Shown piece by piece: positions 34,886 to 43,785 of a stretch of 51,498 bases of DNA. Origin of the DNA: an uncultured Lachnospiraceae bacterium (lineage in GTDB: Bacteria > Bacillota > Clostridia > Lachnospirales > Lachnospiraceae). The notes beneath the pieces are model-generated. The model was given only the letters and a program-made list of their open reading frames with translations. It searched no databases and was not told the DNA's origin. How positions within the stretch are numbered: position 1 is the first letter of the stretch; each line of letters begins with the position of its first letter. Made by a program: the position numbers and the translations under genes. The stretch lies in contig CALGVA010000028.1 of NCBI GenBank assembly GCA_937920345.1, forward strand, positions 1 to 51,498. Reading direction: 5' to 3'.

Positions 34886-36121
34886 CTACTCGTGATACTT
34901 CTTCACGAGCAGGCTTGCGTTGTGTCCGCCGAATCCGAGCGAGTTAGACAGCGCATACGCAAATGCCTCCTCATAAGGCTCTTTGCAGTAGTTCAGATCA
35001 CACTCCTCGTCCGGCACCTGGTAACCTACGGTACGGTGAATGTATCCTTCCTCCAGTTCCTTAACGCAGGTCACGAACTCAACCGCGCCTGCCGCGCCCA
35101 GAAGGTGGCCCACCATGGATTTGGTGGAGTTGATCTTAATATCCTTCGCGTGATCACCGAACAGGAGCTTGATCGCCCTCGTCTCGAAAAGATCATTGTG
35201 ATGCGTTGCCGTGCCGTGCGCATTGATGTATGTGACGTCTTCTTTGCTGATCCCCGCATCCGCGATCGCATACTCCATCGCCTTCGCCGCACCCGCGCCG
35301 TCTTCCGCCGGAGAAGTAATGTGATAAGCGTCGGAACTGCACCCGTAGCCCGCCACTTCCGCATAGATCTTCGCACCTCTCGCTTTCGCGTGCTCCAGTT
35401 CTTCCAGCACGACTACCGCGGCGCCTTCGCCCATGACAAATCCGCTTCTCTCCTTATCAAAAGGAATCGAGCACCTTGTGGGATCTTCACTCGTAGACAA
35501 CGCCGTCAGCGCAGAGAAACCGCCGATCCCGATCGGGCATACACTTCCCTCTGTTCCGCCTGCTACCATCACTTCCGCGTCGCCGTACTGGATTGCACGG
35601 AATGCTTCACCGATTGAGTTCGTGCCTGTCGCACATGCCGTCACTACATTGATGCTCTTACCCTTCAGTCCAAACTGGATCGACACATTACCTGCCGCCA
35701 TATTGGAAATTGTAAGGGGCACGAACAGCGGCTCGATTCTGGACGGTCCCTTCTCCACCAGTCTGGTGTGGGAACGCTCCATCGCCTGCAGGGAGCCGGT
35801 GCCGGAACCTACCGCGACACCTACCCGGTAAGGGTCCTCCTGCTCCATATCAAGTCCCGCATCTTCCAGCGCTTCCTTCGTCGCCGCCACCGCATACTGC
35901 GAGAAGAGCTCCATTCTCTTCGCCGCCTTAAAGTCCATATAATTCTTACCGTCGAATCCTTTTACTTCCGCCGCCAGCTTACATTTGAAATCTGTGGTAT
36001 CAAATCTCGTGATCCGGTCAAAACCGATCCTGCCTTCTTTGATTCCATCCCAAAATTCATCTACGCTCAACCCGATCGGCGTAATCGCGCCCATGCCCGT
36101 TACTACTACTCTTCTACTCAT
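34886..36121 (-). CDS. fabF: Beta-ketoacyl-ACP synthase II (FabF)
   Basis: 411 residues. The Cys-His-His catalytic set is visible: Cys in VVTACATGTNSIGEAF (about C163), His in INAHGTATHHND, His in KSMVGHLLGAAGAVEF. MSRRVVVTGMGAITPIG is the usual start, with GGAGG 7 nt upstream. It elongates acyl-ACP chains by condensing with malonyl-ACP. It is 47 bp upstream of fabZ, in the fab operon. Confidence 0.96.
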   Translation of the reverse strand: MSRRVVVTGMGAITPIGLSVDEFWDGIKEGRIGFDRITRFDTTDFKCKLAAEVKGFDGKNYMDFKAAKRMELFSQYAVAATKEALEDAGLDMEQEDPYRVGVAVGSGTGSLQAMERSHTRLVEKGPSRIEPLFVPLTISNMAAGNVSIQFGLKGKSINVVTACATGTNSIGEAFRAIQYGDAEVMVAGGTEGSVCPIGIGGFSALTALSTSEDPTRCSIPFDKERSGFVMGEGAAVVVLEELEHAKARGAKIYAEVAGYGCSSDAYHITSPAEDGAGAAKAMEYAIADAGISKEDVTYINAHGTATHHNDLFETRAIKLLFGDHAKDIKINSTKSMVGHLLGAAGAVEFVTCVKELEEGYIHRTVGYQVPDEECDLNYCKEPYEEAFAYALSNSLGFGGHNASLLVKKYHE

Positions 36122-36210
36122 ATTCCTGCCTCCGTTTATATTTTCTGTTTTTTCTTATCTCAAATGCCGTGATCTGGTTACCTTTCACACCGGGCGCCTG
36201 GACTGCCATC

Positions 36211-36951
36211 TCACATCGCCATGCCGCCGTCCACGGAGATCACCTGTCCCGTAATATAGGAGGCTTTGTCACTGGCCAGAAACGCCACTGTCTCCGCAAT
36301 ATCCTTCGGCGTACCCACACGCTTTAACGGAATCTGCGCCAGTGTCGCCTCCTTGGCCGTATCTGTCATCGCCTGTGTCATATCCGTGTCAATAAATCCG
36401 GGAGCCACCGCATTAACCGTAATATTTCTGCTTGCCAGTTCTCTCGCCATAGATTTCGTCAGACCGATCACGCCCGATTTGGATGCCGAATAGTTGGCCT
36501 GTCCCGCATTACCCAGCACACCGGACACGGAAGACAGATTAATGATTCTGCCCGCTTTCTGTTTCATAAACGGACGGTACATATGTTTCATCGTATTAAA
36601 AGTACCCTTCAGATTCGTGTCGATTACGGCATCAAAATCTTCTTCCGTCATCCTGATCACCAGATTATCCCGCGTGATACCCGCATTATTTACCAGAATA
36701 TCAATATGTCCGAAGGCAGTCAGCATATCTGTGATCATCTTACCACATGCCTCATAATCCGCTACGCTGCACTGCACCGCAGCCGCTTTTCGTCCCATTG
36801 CTTCAATCTCTGCAGCAACCGCTTCCGCCTTCTCTTTAGAACCATTATAATTCACGATCACATCTGCACCGTATCCGGCCAGTGTCAGCGCGATTTCCCG
36901 TCCGATTCCGCGCCCCGCACCCGTAACAAGCGCAACTTTTCCTGTTAGCAT
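36211..36951 (-). CDS. fabG: 3-oxoacyl-ACP reductase (FabG)
   Basis: 246 residues from the ATG at 36951 (GGAGG 5 nt upstream). Short-chain dehydrogenase with the NADPH motif TGAGRGIGREIA, the NNAG block, and the Ser-Tyr-Lys active site (NLSSVSGV; YSASKSG). The C-terminus SYITGQVISVDGGMAM is standard. It reduces 3-oxoacyl-ACP in each elongation cycle. Confidence 0.95.
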   Translation of the reverse strand: MLTGKVALVTGAGRGIGREIALTLAGYGADVIVNYNGSKEKAEAVAAEIEAMGRKAAAVQCSVADYEACGKMITDMLTAFGHIDILVNNAGITRDNLVIRMTEEDFDAVIDTNLKGTFNTMKHMYRPFMKQKAGRIINLSSVSGVLGNAGQANYSASKSGVIGLTKSMARELASRNITVNAVAPGFIDTDMTQAMTDTAKEATLAQIPLKRVGTPKDIAETVAFLASDKASYITGQVISVDGGMAM

Positions 36952-37035
36952 AGTCTCCTCCAATCCTTTTTACATCAGCTGATTTATTGTAGCGTTCAGA
37001 TATTATCCGGTCCCTGTGCAATCACCCTCCATAAG

Positions 37036-37959
37036 CTATGAACAGTAACCGTCCAGTTTCTCCAGATCTTCCACTTTTTCTATATTAATGACCTTCATAT
37101 CCTTATTGATCTTTCTCATAAATCCGGACAGTGTCTTCCCCGGCCCGATTTCCACAAAAGTGTCTACGCCGTCGGCAATCATCCGCTCTATCGTCTGCTG
37201 CCACTTCACGGAAGAAGACACCTGTTTCTCCAGAAGCGTTTTGACCTGTGCCTGATCCGTCACATAATCCGCTGTCGCATTTGCAATATAAGGGATCTGA
37301 ATATCCCGGATCTCCACATGCGCCAGCTCCTGCGCCAGCTTCTCTCCTGCACCAGCAAGCATCGGAGAGTGGAACGGTCCACTCACCTTAAGCGGCACAC
37401 AACGCTTCGCACCCGCCGCCGTCAGTTTCTCTACCGCAGCCTGTACCGCGCCCTCTTCTCCGGTAATCACGATCTGCCCCGGACAGTTATAATTTGCAAT
37501 CGTCACACACCCCTCTGTCTCTTCACAGGCTTTCTCGATCAGCGCCGTATCCAGACCGAGCACCGCCACCATAGCGCCGCCGTTCGGCACAGCCTCCTGC
37601 ATGTAGATGCCGCGCTTGCGCACGATCTTAAAGACATCTTCCGGACTCATTACACCGCTTGCCACCAGGGCACCGTACTCGCCCAGGCTCAAGCCGCCCG
37701 TCACATCCGGCTTTAACCCTTTTTCCTCTATCGCTTTTAACATTGCCACTTCTGCCGCCAGCATGGCAATCTGTGTATACTCTGTAATATTGATCTGTTC
37801 ATTCTCCTCAAAGCAGAGCGCCGCTACATCTAAACCGCTCGCTTTACCCGCCAGTTCAAACATCTCCCGGCAGACCGGAATCTGCTCATAGAAATCTTTT
37901 CCCATGCCTACATACTGCGCTCCCTGTCCCGGGAACATAAATGCTATCTTACCCATCAT
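37036..37959 (-). CDS. fabD: Malonyl-CoA:ACP transacylase (FabD)
   Basis: 307 residues. The active-site Ser is in TGGLSLGEYGALVASG (GLSLGE rather than the GHSLGE of E. coli). MFPGQGAQYVGMGKDFYEQ and SGPFHSPML with its conserved His complete the family pattern. It moves malonyl groups onto ACP. It has its own upstream FabT-like palindrome and lies after a terminator, so it may be expressed apart from acpP-fabK. Confidence 0.95.
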   Translation of the reverse strand: MMGKIAFMFPGQGAQYVGMGKDFYEQIPVCREMFELAGKASGLDVAALCFEENEQINITEYTQIAMLAAEVAMLKAIEEKGLKPDVTGGLSLGEYGALVASGVMSPEDVFKIVRKRGIYMQEAVPNGGAMVAVLGLDTALIEKACEETEGCVTIANYNCPGQIVITGEEGAVQAAVEKLTAAGAKRCVPLKVSGPFHSPMLAGAGEKLAQELAHVEIRDIQIPYIANATADYVTDQAQVKTLLEKQVSSSVKWQQTIERMIADGVDTFVEIGPGKTLSGFMRKINKDMKVINIEKVEDLEKLDGYCS

Positions 37960-37977
37960 TTCCTCTCCTTCTCAAAC

Positions 37978-38000
37978 AATACTTTGAAATTCAAAGTATT
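37978..38000. promoter_or_regulatory. FabT-like operator upstream of fabD
   Basis: A perfect 11+1+11 palindrome with core ACTTTGAAATTCAAAGT. It matches the TTTGA(N3)TCAAA pattern bound by FabT, the MarR-type regulator of fab genes in Gram-positive bacteria. It lies 19 bp before the fabD ATG, close to the ribosome site. I see no clear -35/-10 pair here. Confidence 0.7.
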
Positions 38001-38008
38001 TGTATCAC

Positions 38009-38035
38009 AAAAAGCGCAAGCCCGTGAGCTTGCGC
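38009..38035 (-). terminator. Intrinsic terminator after fabK
   Basis: On the minus strand, stem GCGCAAGC/GCTTGCGC (8 bp, perfect, loop TCACGG) then TTTTTG. It lies directly after the fabK stop and before the fabD palindrome, so it separates the operon into two parts. Confidence 0.8.
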
Positions 38036-38041
38036 CCAAAA

Positions 38042-38965
38042 CTAAATCTTCAACAACTTTTCCGCCTGTGTCATGATTTCCTGTATCATCTCTGCACAGG
38101 TCATTTCTTCCCTGATCATACCCGCGATCTGCCCCGCCATCAGCGTGCCGTTCACAGTATCCCCGTCCACAACAGCCTTACGCAGCGCGCCAAGCGTCAG
38201 ATGTTCCAACTCTTCGAAAGGCGCTCCGGCTTTCTCCAGCTTCAGGTATTCTCTTGTCATATTATTGCGGATCTGACGCACAGGGTGTCCGTGTGTCGTT
38301 CCCGTCACTTCCGAATCAATGTCCTTTGCCGCCAGAATTTTTTTCTTATAATTTTCATGTACAATGGATTCTTTCGCCACCACGAATCTGGTGCCCATCT
38401 GCACTGCTTCCGCACCCAGCATCATCGCAGCCGCAAAGCCTCTTCCATCCGCGATGCCGCCTGCGGCGATTACCGGAATGCTCACCGCGTCCACCACCTG
38501 CGGGACAAGTGTCATCGTAGTCGCAGCCCCGATATGGCCGCCCGACTCCGTCCCCTCTGCGATCACTGCATCCACTCCGGCACGTTCCATCATCTTGGCA
38601 AGCGCCACACTTGCGACAACCGGTGCCACTTTAATACCCGCTTCCTTCCATGAAGCCAGATATTTGCCCGGGTTACCGGCTCCGGTAGTCACTACCTGCA
38701 CGCCTTCCTCCACGATCACTTTCGCAATCTCATCCGCCTCCGGATTCATCAGCATCACATTGACACCGAACGGTTTGTTCGTAAGCTCTTTCGTCTTCTG
38801 AATCTGTTCCCTGACAAAAGATGCCGGCGCACCGCCCGCACCAATGATGCCGAGACCGCCTGCCTCGGAAACCGCAGCTGCCAGATGATACTCGGCAACC
38901 CATGCCATACCGCCCTGAATGATAGGATAATCAATTCCGAACAGTTCTGAAATTTTTGTCTTCAT
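38042..38965 (-). CDS. fabK: Enoyl-ACP reductase II (FabK)
   Basis: 307 residues from the ATG at 38965 (AGAGG 7 nt upstream). An FMN-dependent enoyl-ACP reductase: YPIIQGGMAWVAEYHLAAAV, EAGGLGIIGAGGAP, VIAEGTESGGHIGAATT, VIAAGGIADGRGFAAAMMLG, VQMGTRFVVAKES. FabK replaces FabI in many Clostridia and streptococci and gives natural triclosan resistance. It sits 32 bp after acpP. Confidence 0.93.
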   Translation of the reverse strand: MKTKISELFGIDYPIIQGGMAWVAEYHLAAAVSEAGGLGIIGAGGAPASFVREQIQKTKELTNKPFGVNVMLMNPEADEIAKVIVEEGVQVVTTGAGNPGKYLASWKEAGIKVAPVVASVALAKMMERAGVDAVIAEGTESGGHIGAATTMTLVPQVVDAVSIPVIAAGGIADGRGFAAAMMLGAEAVQMGTRFVVAKESIVHENYKKKILAAKDIDSEVTGTTHGHPVRQIRNNMTREYLKLEKAGAPFEELEHLTLGALRKAVVDGDTVNGTLMAGQIAGMIREEMTCAEMIQEIMTQAEKLLKI

Positions 38966-38997
38966 TCTATAACCTCTACGCACTACGGCACAAGTGC

Positions 38998-39231
38998 TTA
39001 TGCGTCTACGCCTTTGCTCTTCATGTATTCAACAACAGCGCCTACTGTCGTAATCTGCTCTAAATCCTCGGAAGGGATCTCTACGCCGTACTCTTCCTCG
39101 AAAGCCATAACCAGCTCAAATAAATCTAAGGAGTCCGCACCCAAATCATCCTTGAAAGAAGATTCTTCCGTGATCTCTACTCCGTCCAAGTTCAACTGCT
39201 CCTGAATAATCTCGATAACTCTCTCTAACAT
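38998..39231 (-). CDS. acpP: Acyl carrier protein (AcpP)
   Basis: 77 residues. The phosphopantetheine serine is S34 in LGADSLDLFELVM. It is acidic and mostly helical, typical of AcpP. GGAGA lies before the ATG at 39231. It is the first gene of the fab operon and carries growing acyl chains as a thioester. Confidence 0.97.
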   Translation of the reverse strand: MLERVIEIIQEQLNLDGVEITEESSFKDDLGADSLDLFELVMAFEEEYGVEIPSEDLEQITTVGAVVEYMKSKGVDA

Positions 39232-39262
39232 CGTTCTGCTCTCCTTTTCACCCTTAGATAAA

Positions 39263-39283
39263 ATAGTTTGATAGTCAAAGTAT
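39263..39283. promoter_or_regulatory. FabT-like operator at the fab operon promoter
   Basis: TTTGATAGTCAAA core (39267-39279), with outer bases pairing except at one position, fits the FabT consensus. It overlaps the -10 box and expected start of the acpP promoter, a position expected for repression. fabT itself is not in the window. Confidence 0.7.
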
Positions 39284-39307
39284 ATTATCTGGCTTTATAT
39301 TTGTCAA
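39279..39307 (-). promoter_or_regulatory. fab operon promoter
   Basis: Minus strand TTGACA (complement of 39302-39307), 17-nt spacer, TATACT (complement of 39279-39284). Start near 39272, about 40 nt before the acpP ATG. Confidence 0.8.
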
Positions 39308-39341
39308 TCTTAATTTTACGGTTTTTCTGCGTTTTGTCAAT

Positions 39342-40184
39342 TCACTTTAATAATAAATATTGATAAATCTCTCTTTTCGGCACCCCGCGGTCTTTGGCCA
39401 CCTGTTTCATGGCGCTTTTCTCATCCATTCCCTCCTCCTCATAATATGCCATATGTTCCTCGATGCTCATGCTCTGCCATGCTGCCTGCCGCGCCTCTTT
39501 CTTCTGCTGCAGGCTCTTGCCCTCCACGACCAGCACATATTCTCCCCGGGGTTCTTCATGCTCATACATGGCAAGCGCCTCCTCGATCGTCGTGGGAATT
39601 ACAGTCTCGAATCTCTTAGTCAGTTCTCTGCACAATGTCAGGCGGCGGTTTCCCAGAGCCTGATGCAGCTCCCCAAGCGTACGGACCAGATGATGGGGCG
39701 CCTCATAGAGAATGATCGTACGGGATTCCTCCTGCAGTTCCGCCAGAATCTCAGCCTTTTCTTTTTTATCCGCAGGCAGAAAAGCCTCGAAACAAAACCG
39801 TCTGGTGCTCAGCCCTGAAAGCGTGAGCGCTGTAATACACGCCGCCGCACCGGGAAGCGACGTCACCGTAATGCCGGCTTCATGGCACCTGGCGACCAGC
39901 ACTTCGCCCGGGTCCGAGACCGCCGGCGTTCCGGCGTCCGTAATCAACGCCACATCTCTGCCCTGTTGCAGCTGTGACACAAGATAATCCGCTTTTTCCA
40001 CTTTATTATATTCATGATAACTGGTCATAGAAGTCCTGATCTCAAAATGATTGAGCAGCTTCACACTGTTGCGCGTATCCTCTGCGGCAATCAGGTCAAC
40101 GCTTCGCAGCGTCTCGACCACGCGTGGCGTCATATCTCCCAGATTCCCGATCGGCGTAGCGCATAAATATAAGATTCCCGCCAT
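39342..40184 (-). CDS. rsmI: 16S rRNA 2'-O-ribose C1402 methyltransferase (RsmI)
   Basis: 280 residues from the ATG at 40184 (GAGAGG 6 nt upstream). Family blocks are LYLCATPIGNLGDMTPR, LIAAEDTRNSVKLLNHF, ALITDAGTPAVSDPG and LPGAAACITALTLSGL. It uses S-adenosylmethionine to methylate C1402 of 16S rRNA. The C-terminal extension (MSIEEHMAYYEEEGMDEKSA, then VPKREIYQYLL) is typical of Firmicutes. It ends the yaaR-holB-ricT-trmN6 block, as yabC does in Bacillus. Confidence 0.94.
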   Translation of the reverse strand: MAGILYLCATPIGNLGDMTPRVVETLRSVDLIAAEDTRNSVKLLNHFEIRTSMTSYHEYNKVEKADYLVSQLQQGRDVALITDAGTPAVSDPGEVLVARCHEAGITVTSLPGAAACITALTLSGLSTRRFCFEAFLPADKKEKAEILAELQEESRTIILYEAPHHLVRTLGELHQALGNRRLTLCRELTKRFETVIPTTIEEALAMYEHEEPRGEYVLVVEGKSLQQKKEARQAAWQSMSIEEHMAYYEEEGMDEKSAMKQVAKDRGVPKREIYQYLLLK

Positions 40185-40280
40185 ACCTGTCCTCTCTTCT
40201 TCCAATTTGTACTGCATGTCCCGCCGCATCTTCTGTTAGAAGGCAGCACGCTTTTCAGTTTCACATTCATCCGGCCTCAT

Positions 40281-41912
40281 CTAATCCTGCAATGTCTTCT
40301 TCGTCCCCGTGGTTTCTGTTACAGCCGGCAGTTCGTCACCCGTCTGTGCCTGCCCTGTTTCTGTCGTCCTCGGCCCTTCGGGTGCTTCCTCTGCCGTCTC
40401 TTCTCTTCGTATCTGCTCTTCTTCCTGCTGCTGTCGTTCTGCCTCAGCCTGTTGCGCCTCCCACCGAAATCGCTCTTCCTCGGTCTGTTGCGCTTCCCAT
40501 CGAAGCCGCTCTTCCTCGATCTGTTGCGCTTCCCACCGAAGCCGCTCTTCCTCAGCCTGTGCATCCGTAAGCAGCGCTTCCGGCTGATAGTTTACCCCCG
40601 CATTCCAGAGAATCCATTCCTCATAACCCGCGTCATAGGCGCCCTTAATCTGCTCCCGTATCTGCTGCGGTCCATAACTGATATGTCCGGAAACCCACTT
40701 CGCAGTAAAGCTCTGCAGCCATACACGCACACATGCCCGCTTTTCTTCCGGTACTGCTGCAAGTTCCTGCGCGGAGGAAGACGCCGCCGCGTAGATCGTC
40801 TCATAAGGCTCCGCATCCGGCACTTTGATCCCGTATGCACCGTTATGGTAGTGGGACGGATACACCATCGGACATATATAGTCCAAATGCGCCGCCATTT
40901 TCACATAATCCTGACCCACGATCTTCTGATCAGTCTCGTTATCAATCACCGTGCCGAACACATCCGCGGCAACATATACGCCCTGCGGCGCCAGTGCATC
41001 GTACAGATACTCCGTAAATTCCGTAATAATCCCGACTTTATCAGTCTTCTCTGCTTCCGGACCGTAATCCACATCTTCCTCTCCGATGTCCGTGGAAAAG
41101 CGGATATAATCGAATTGTACCTCATCGAACCCGTCCGCGGCCGCCTGGGAAGCAACCTCCACCAGATAATCCCACATCTCCCGCTGATAGGGATTGACCC
41201 ATGCCAGACCCTGCTTATCCCGGAAAATCTTTCCGTCCTTCGTATGTACCGCCCATTCCGGTTTCTTCTCCGCCAGATAAGGATCACGAAACGCCACGAT
41301 TCTGGCAATCAAGTAGATATCTTTCTCTTTACATTTGGCTGCAAGTTCCTTGATGTCAGGGATATATCTGATTCCGGCCTCATACTCCAATACCTGTTCA
41401 GACTGCATCTTATAAGTTACTCTGCCTTCATCATTCTTAACGTCAATTACCATGGCGTTTAACTCGGTCTGCTCCACCAGATCAATCAAGTCATCCATCT
41501 TCGCTGTCCCCGCCACCGGACCGCTGACATAGATGCCCTTCACCTTGACCGGCTCCTGACGGATATTCCCGGTCTCGCCGCCTGTTTCAGCACTGGTGCC
41601 CGTATCATCGTTTCCGGATACGGCTCCACTGCCCGCCGCATTATTCCCTGAAACAGTTTCACCTTTCGTCGTATCATTCCCGGACACAGTTTCACCGCCT
41701 GCTGTCTCATTCCCCGACACAGCTTCACCACCCGCCGTATCATTTCCTGATAAATCAGCCGCTGTTTCTTCCGCTGCGATCGTATCGCCGCTGACAGAAT
41801 CCGCCATAGTCTCTACGCTGTTCCCGCTGCACGCGCAGAGGCAGACAATCACCGGTATTAACGCACAGACAGCACATATTCTCTTTTTCCCTGTAACATG
41901 CCACAGTATCAT
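40281..41912 (-). CDS. Lipoprotein with DUF4015-type glycoside-hydrolase-like domain and repeat tails
   Basis: About 543 residues from the ATG at 41912. The open frame extends to 42086, but that part overlaps trmN6; the ribosome site here is weak. A signal with lipobox-like CLCAC is followed by a tandem Gly/Asn/Thr-rich linker (VSGNDTTKGETVSGNNAAG and similar, five units). The core is a TIM-barrel-like putative glycoside hydrolase domain (KGIYVSGPVAGTAKMDDLID, VIDVKNDEGRVTYKM, FDEVQFDYIRFSTD). The C-terminus has four 11-residue EEERLRWEAQQ repeats that should form a charged helix. It probably acts at the cell wall; substrate unknown. Confidence 0.8.
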   Translation of the reverse strand: MILWHVTGKKRICAVCALIPVIVCLCACSGNSVETMADSVSGDTIAAEETAADLSGNDTAGGEAVSGNETAGGETVSGNDTTKGETVSGNNAAGSGAVSGNDDTGTSAETGGETGNIRQEPVKVKGIYVSGPVAGTAKMDDLIDLVEQTELNAMVIDVKNDEGRVTYKMQSEQVLEYEAGIRYIPDIKELAAKCKEKDIYLIARIVAFRDPYLAEKKPEWAVHTKDGKIFRDKQGLAWVNPYQREMWDYLVEVASQAAADGFDEVQFDYIRFSTDIGEEDVDYGPEAEKTDKVGIITEFTEYLYDALAPQGVYVAADVFGTVIDNETDQKIVGQDYVKMAAHLDYICPMVYPSHYHNGAYGIKVPDAEPYETIYAAASSSAQELAAVPEEKRACVRVWLQSFTAKWVSGHISYGPQQIREQIKGAYDAGYEEWILWNAGVNYQPEALLTDAQAEEERLRWEAQQIEEERLRWEAQQTEEERFRWEAQQAEAERQQQEEEQIRREETAEEAPEGPRTTETGQAQTGDELPAVTETTGTKKTLQD

Positions 41913-42027
41913 AGTCCCGATTCCCAACCATCCTGCCCGTCCGGCTTTTTTCCATAATCTAGTCCGCGAAACCCCACAGCGGCGCGGAAAATGCCCTGTA
42001 CTTCGGGTATTCTCTGATTTTTCTAAT

Positions 42028-42777
42028 CTAATATCCGTAAATCTCATATATTTCAGGCATATACACACCGGCTTCCCGATAAACAATCAACGGCTTCTCC
42101 ACCGTCATCCGCGGTCTGCCTCCCCGGTTCGCCTCAATCAACACCATATTCGGCTCTTTATCCACGTAAGGATACACCAGCTGCATCCTCTTCGGTTCCA
42201 GTTTATAGTCATGCAGCAGCACCAGAATCTCCGAGAGCCGGAACGGACGGTGTACCATATAAAAGTTCCCGCCCGGCTTTAACAGTCTGGCCGTCTGTGC
42301 AATCACATCTTCCAGTGTACACAAGATCTCATGCCGCGCAATCGCCTTCGCGTCGCTCGGATTCGTGAGTCCGTGATTGTGCGTCATATAAGGCGGATTA
42401 CATGTGATAACGTCAAAAGAAGCAGCGTCGAACAGACTCCCTGCCTCTTTAATATCTCCCGTTACAATATCTATCCTGTCCTCCAGCCCGTTCAGCCGCA
42501 CACTGCGTCCGGCCATATCCGCGCTTTCCTCCTGGATCTCCAGCCCGGTCAGATGCACCGCACCCGTCTTCGCGGCGAGCAGGATCGGAATAATTCCCGT
42601 ACCGGTACCCAGATCCAGTACCCGTGCACCGTCTTTCACTCTTGCAAAGCCGGATAAGAGCACCGCGTCCATGCCGAAACAGAAGCGCCCGGTATCCTGT
42701 ATAATACGATACCCGTTGCGCTCCAAATCGTCAATTCTTTCATTCTCTTTTAAAGGAATATTATTTTCCGCCGCCAT
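42028..42777 (-). CDS. trmN6: tRNA1(Val) A37 N6-methyltransferase (TrmN6-like)
   Basis: About 249 residues from the ATG at 42777, chosen for AAGGG 6 nt upstream; another ATG at 42795 overlaps the ricT stop. Class I methyltransferase motifs VLDLGTGTGIIPILLA and the adenine-N6 motif NPPY (DVITCNPPYMTHNHGL) are clear. The family methylates A37 of tRNA-Val in E. coli. In Firmicutes it (YabB) sits next to ricT, as here. Confidence 0.9.
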   Translation of the reverse strand: MAAENNIPLKENERIDDLERNGYRIIQDTGRFCFGMDAVLLSGFARVKDGARVLDLGTGTGIIPILLAAKTGAVHLTGLEIQEESADMAGRSVRLNGLEDRIDIVTGDIKEAGSLFDAASFDVITCNPPYMTHNHGLTNPSDAKAIARHEILCTLEDVIAQTARLLKPGGNFYMVHRPFRLSEILVLLHDYKLEPKRMQLVYPYVDKEPNMVLIEANRGGRPRMTVEKPLIVYREAGVYMPEIYEIYGY

Positions 42778-42794
42778 ATACGACCCTTCATACA

Positions 42795-43709
42795 TTAATT
42801 CTCATCCAGCTTAGACTTGTTGGAATCCTGCTTCTCCATCTTCTCCAGCTCTTTTAACTCGGCCTCGCTGACGTCCATCTTGCGGTTCTTATTGTGTTTG
42901 CGCTTAAAGCGAAGCTGTTCAACCTTATATTCCTGTATCTCTTTCTCATCGTCCACGTCCACGATCACCTTTACCAGCTGACGCAGTACATTGACGCTGT
43001 GCACCTCACCTTTAAGCCCGTCATCCGTCGTCACAAAATCGCCCACGTTCGGCAGTCTCCGGTTCAATTCCTCATAAGTCTCTTCCTCATTCTTCAGACA
43101 GCACATCAGTCTGCCGCAGACACCCGATATTTTCGTCGGGTTCAGAGACAGATTCTGCTCTTTCGCCATCTTAATCGAAACCGGCGCAAACTCTGATAAA
43201 TGCGTATGACAGCACAACGGTCTGCCGCAGATCCCGATCCCTCCTAAGATCTTCGTCTCATCCCTGACGCCGATCTGCCGAAGTTCGATTCTGGTCTTGA
43301 AGACAGACGCCAGATCTTTCACCAGTTCGCGGAAATCAATACGCCCGTCCGCTGTGAAATAGAATAAAACCTTATTATTGTCAAATGTATACTCGGCATC
43401 GATCAGCTTCATCTGCAGATCATGTTTTCTGATCTTCTCCAGACAGATTTTAAATGCCTCTTTCTCCCGCTGTTTATTCGATGCCTCCTGTTCGTCATCC
43501 TTGGGTGTCGCCACACGAAGCACTGCCTTAAGCGGCTGAACTACCTTATCGTACTCCTCTTCTTTCGGATCGCCCACTACCGTACCGTACTCGATCCCCC
43601 GCGCTGTCTCCACGATCACATGATCGTTTTTCTTGATATCCAGCTTCCCCGGATCGAAATAATATACTTTACCGGCAGTACGAAACCGCACTCCTATCAC
43701 TCGTATCAT
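42795..43709 (-). CDS. ricT: PSP1-domain protein RicT (YaaT)
   Basis: 304 residues. The PSP1 region includes GVRFRTAGKVYYFDPG, HVIVETARGIEYGTVVG, DFRELVKDLASVFKTRIELR and the cysteine motif GGIGICGRPLCCHTHL with GVCGRLMCCLKNEEE. In Bacillus the RicA-RicF-RicT complex carries iron-sulfur clusters and affects RNase Y maturation, competence, biofilm and sporulation. The charged C-terminal tail is longer than in B. subtilis. It lies 76 bp after holB. Confidence 0.93.
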   Translation of the reverse strand: MIRVIGVRFRTAGKVYYFDPGKLDIKKNDHVIVETARGIEYGTVVGDPKEEEYDKVVQPLKAVLRVATPKDDEQEASNKQREKEAFKICLEKIRKHDLQMKLIDAEYTFDNNKVLFYFTADGRIDFRELVKDLASVFKTRIELRQIGVRDETKILGGIGICGRPLCCHTHLSEFAPVSIKMAKEQNLSLNPTKISGVCGRLMCCLKNEEETYEELNRRLPNVGDFVTTDDGLKGEVHSVNVLRQLVKVIVDVDDEKEIQEYKVEQLRFKRKHNKNRKMDVSEAELKELEKMEKQDSNKSKLDEN

Positions 43710-43785
43710 AATCTATCAACCTCCATATTTCTCATATTCTTTTCAGACGGCCCATCTTATCCGTCCCGACACGATTAAAGACAAC

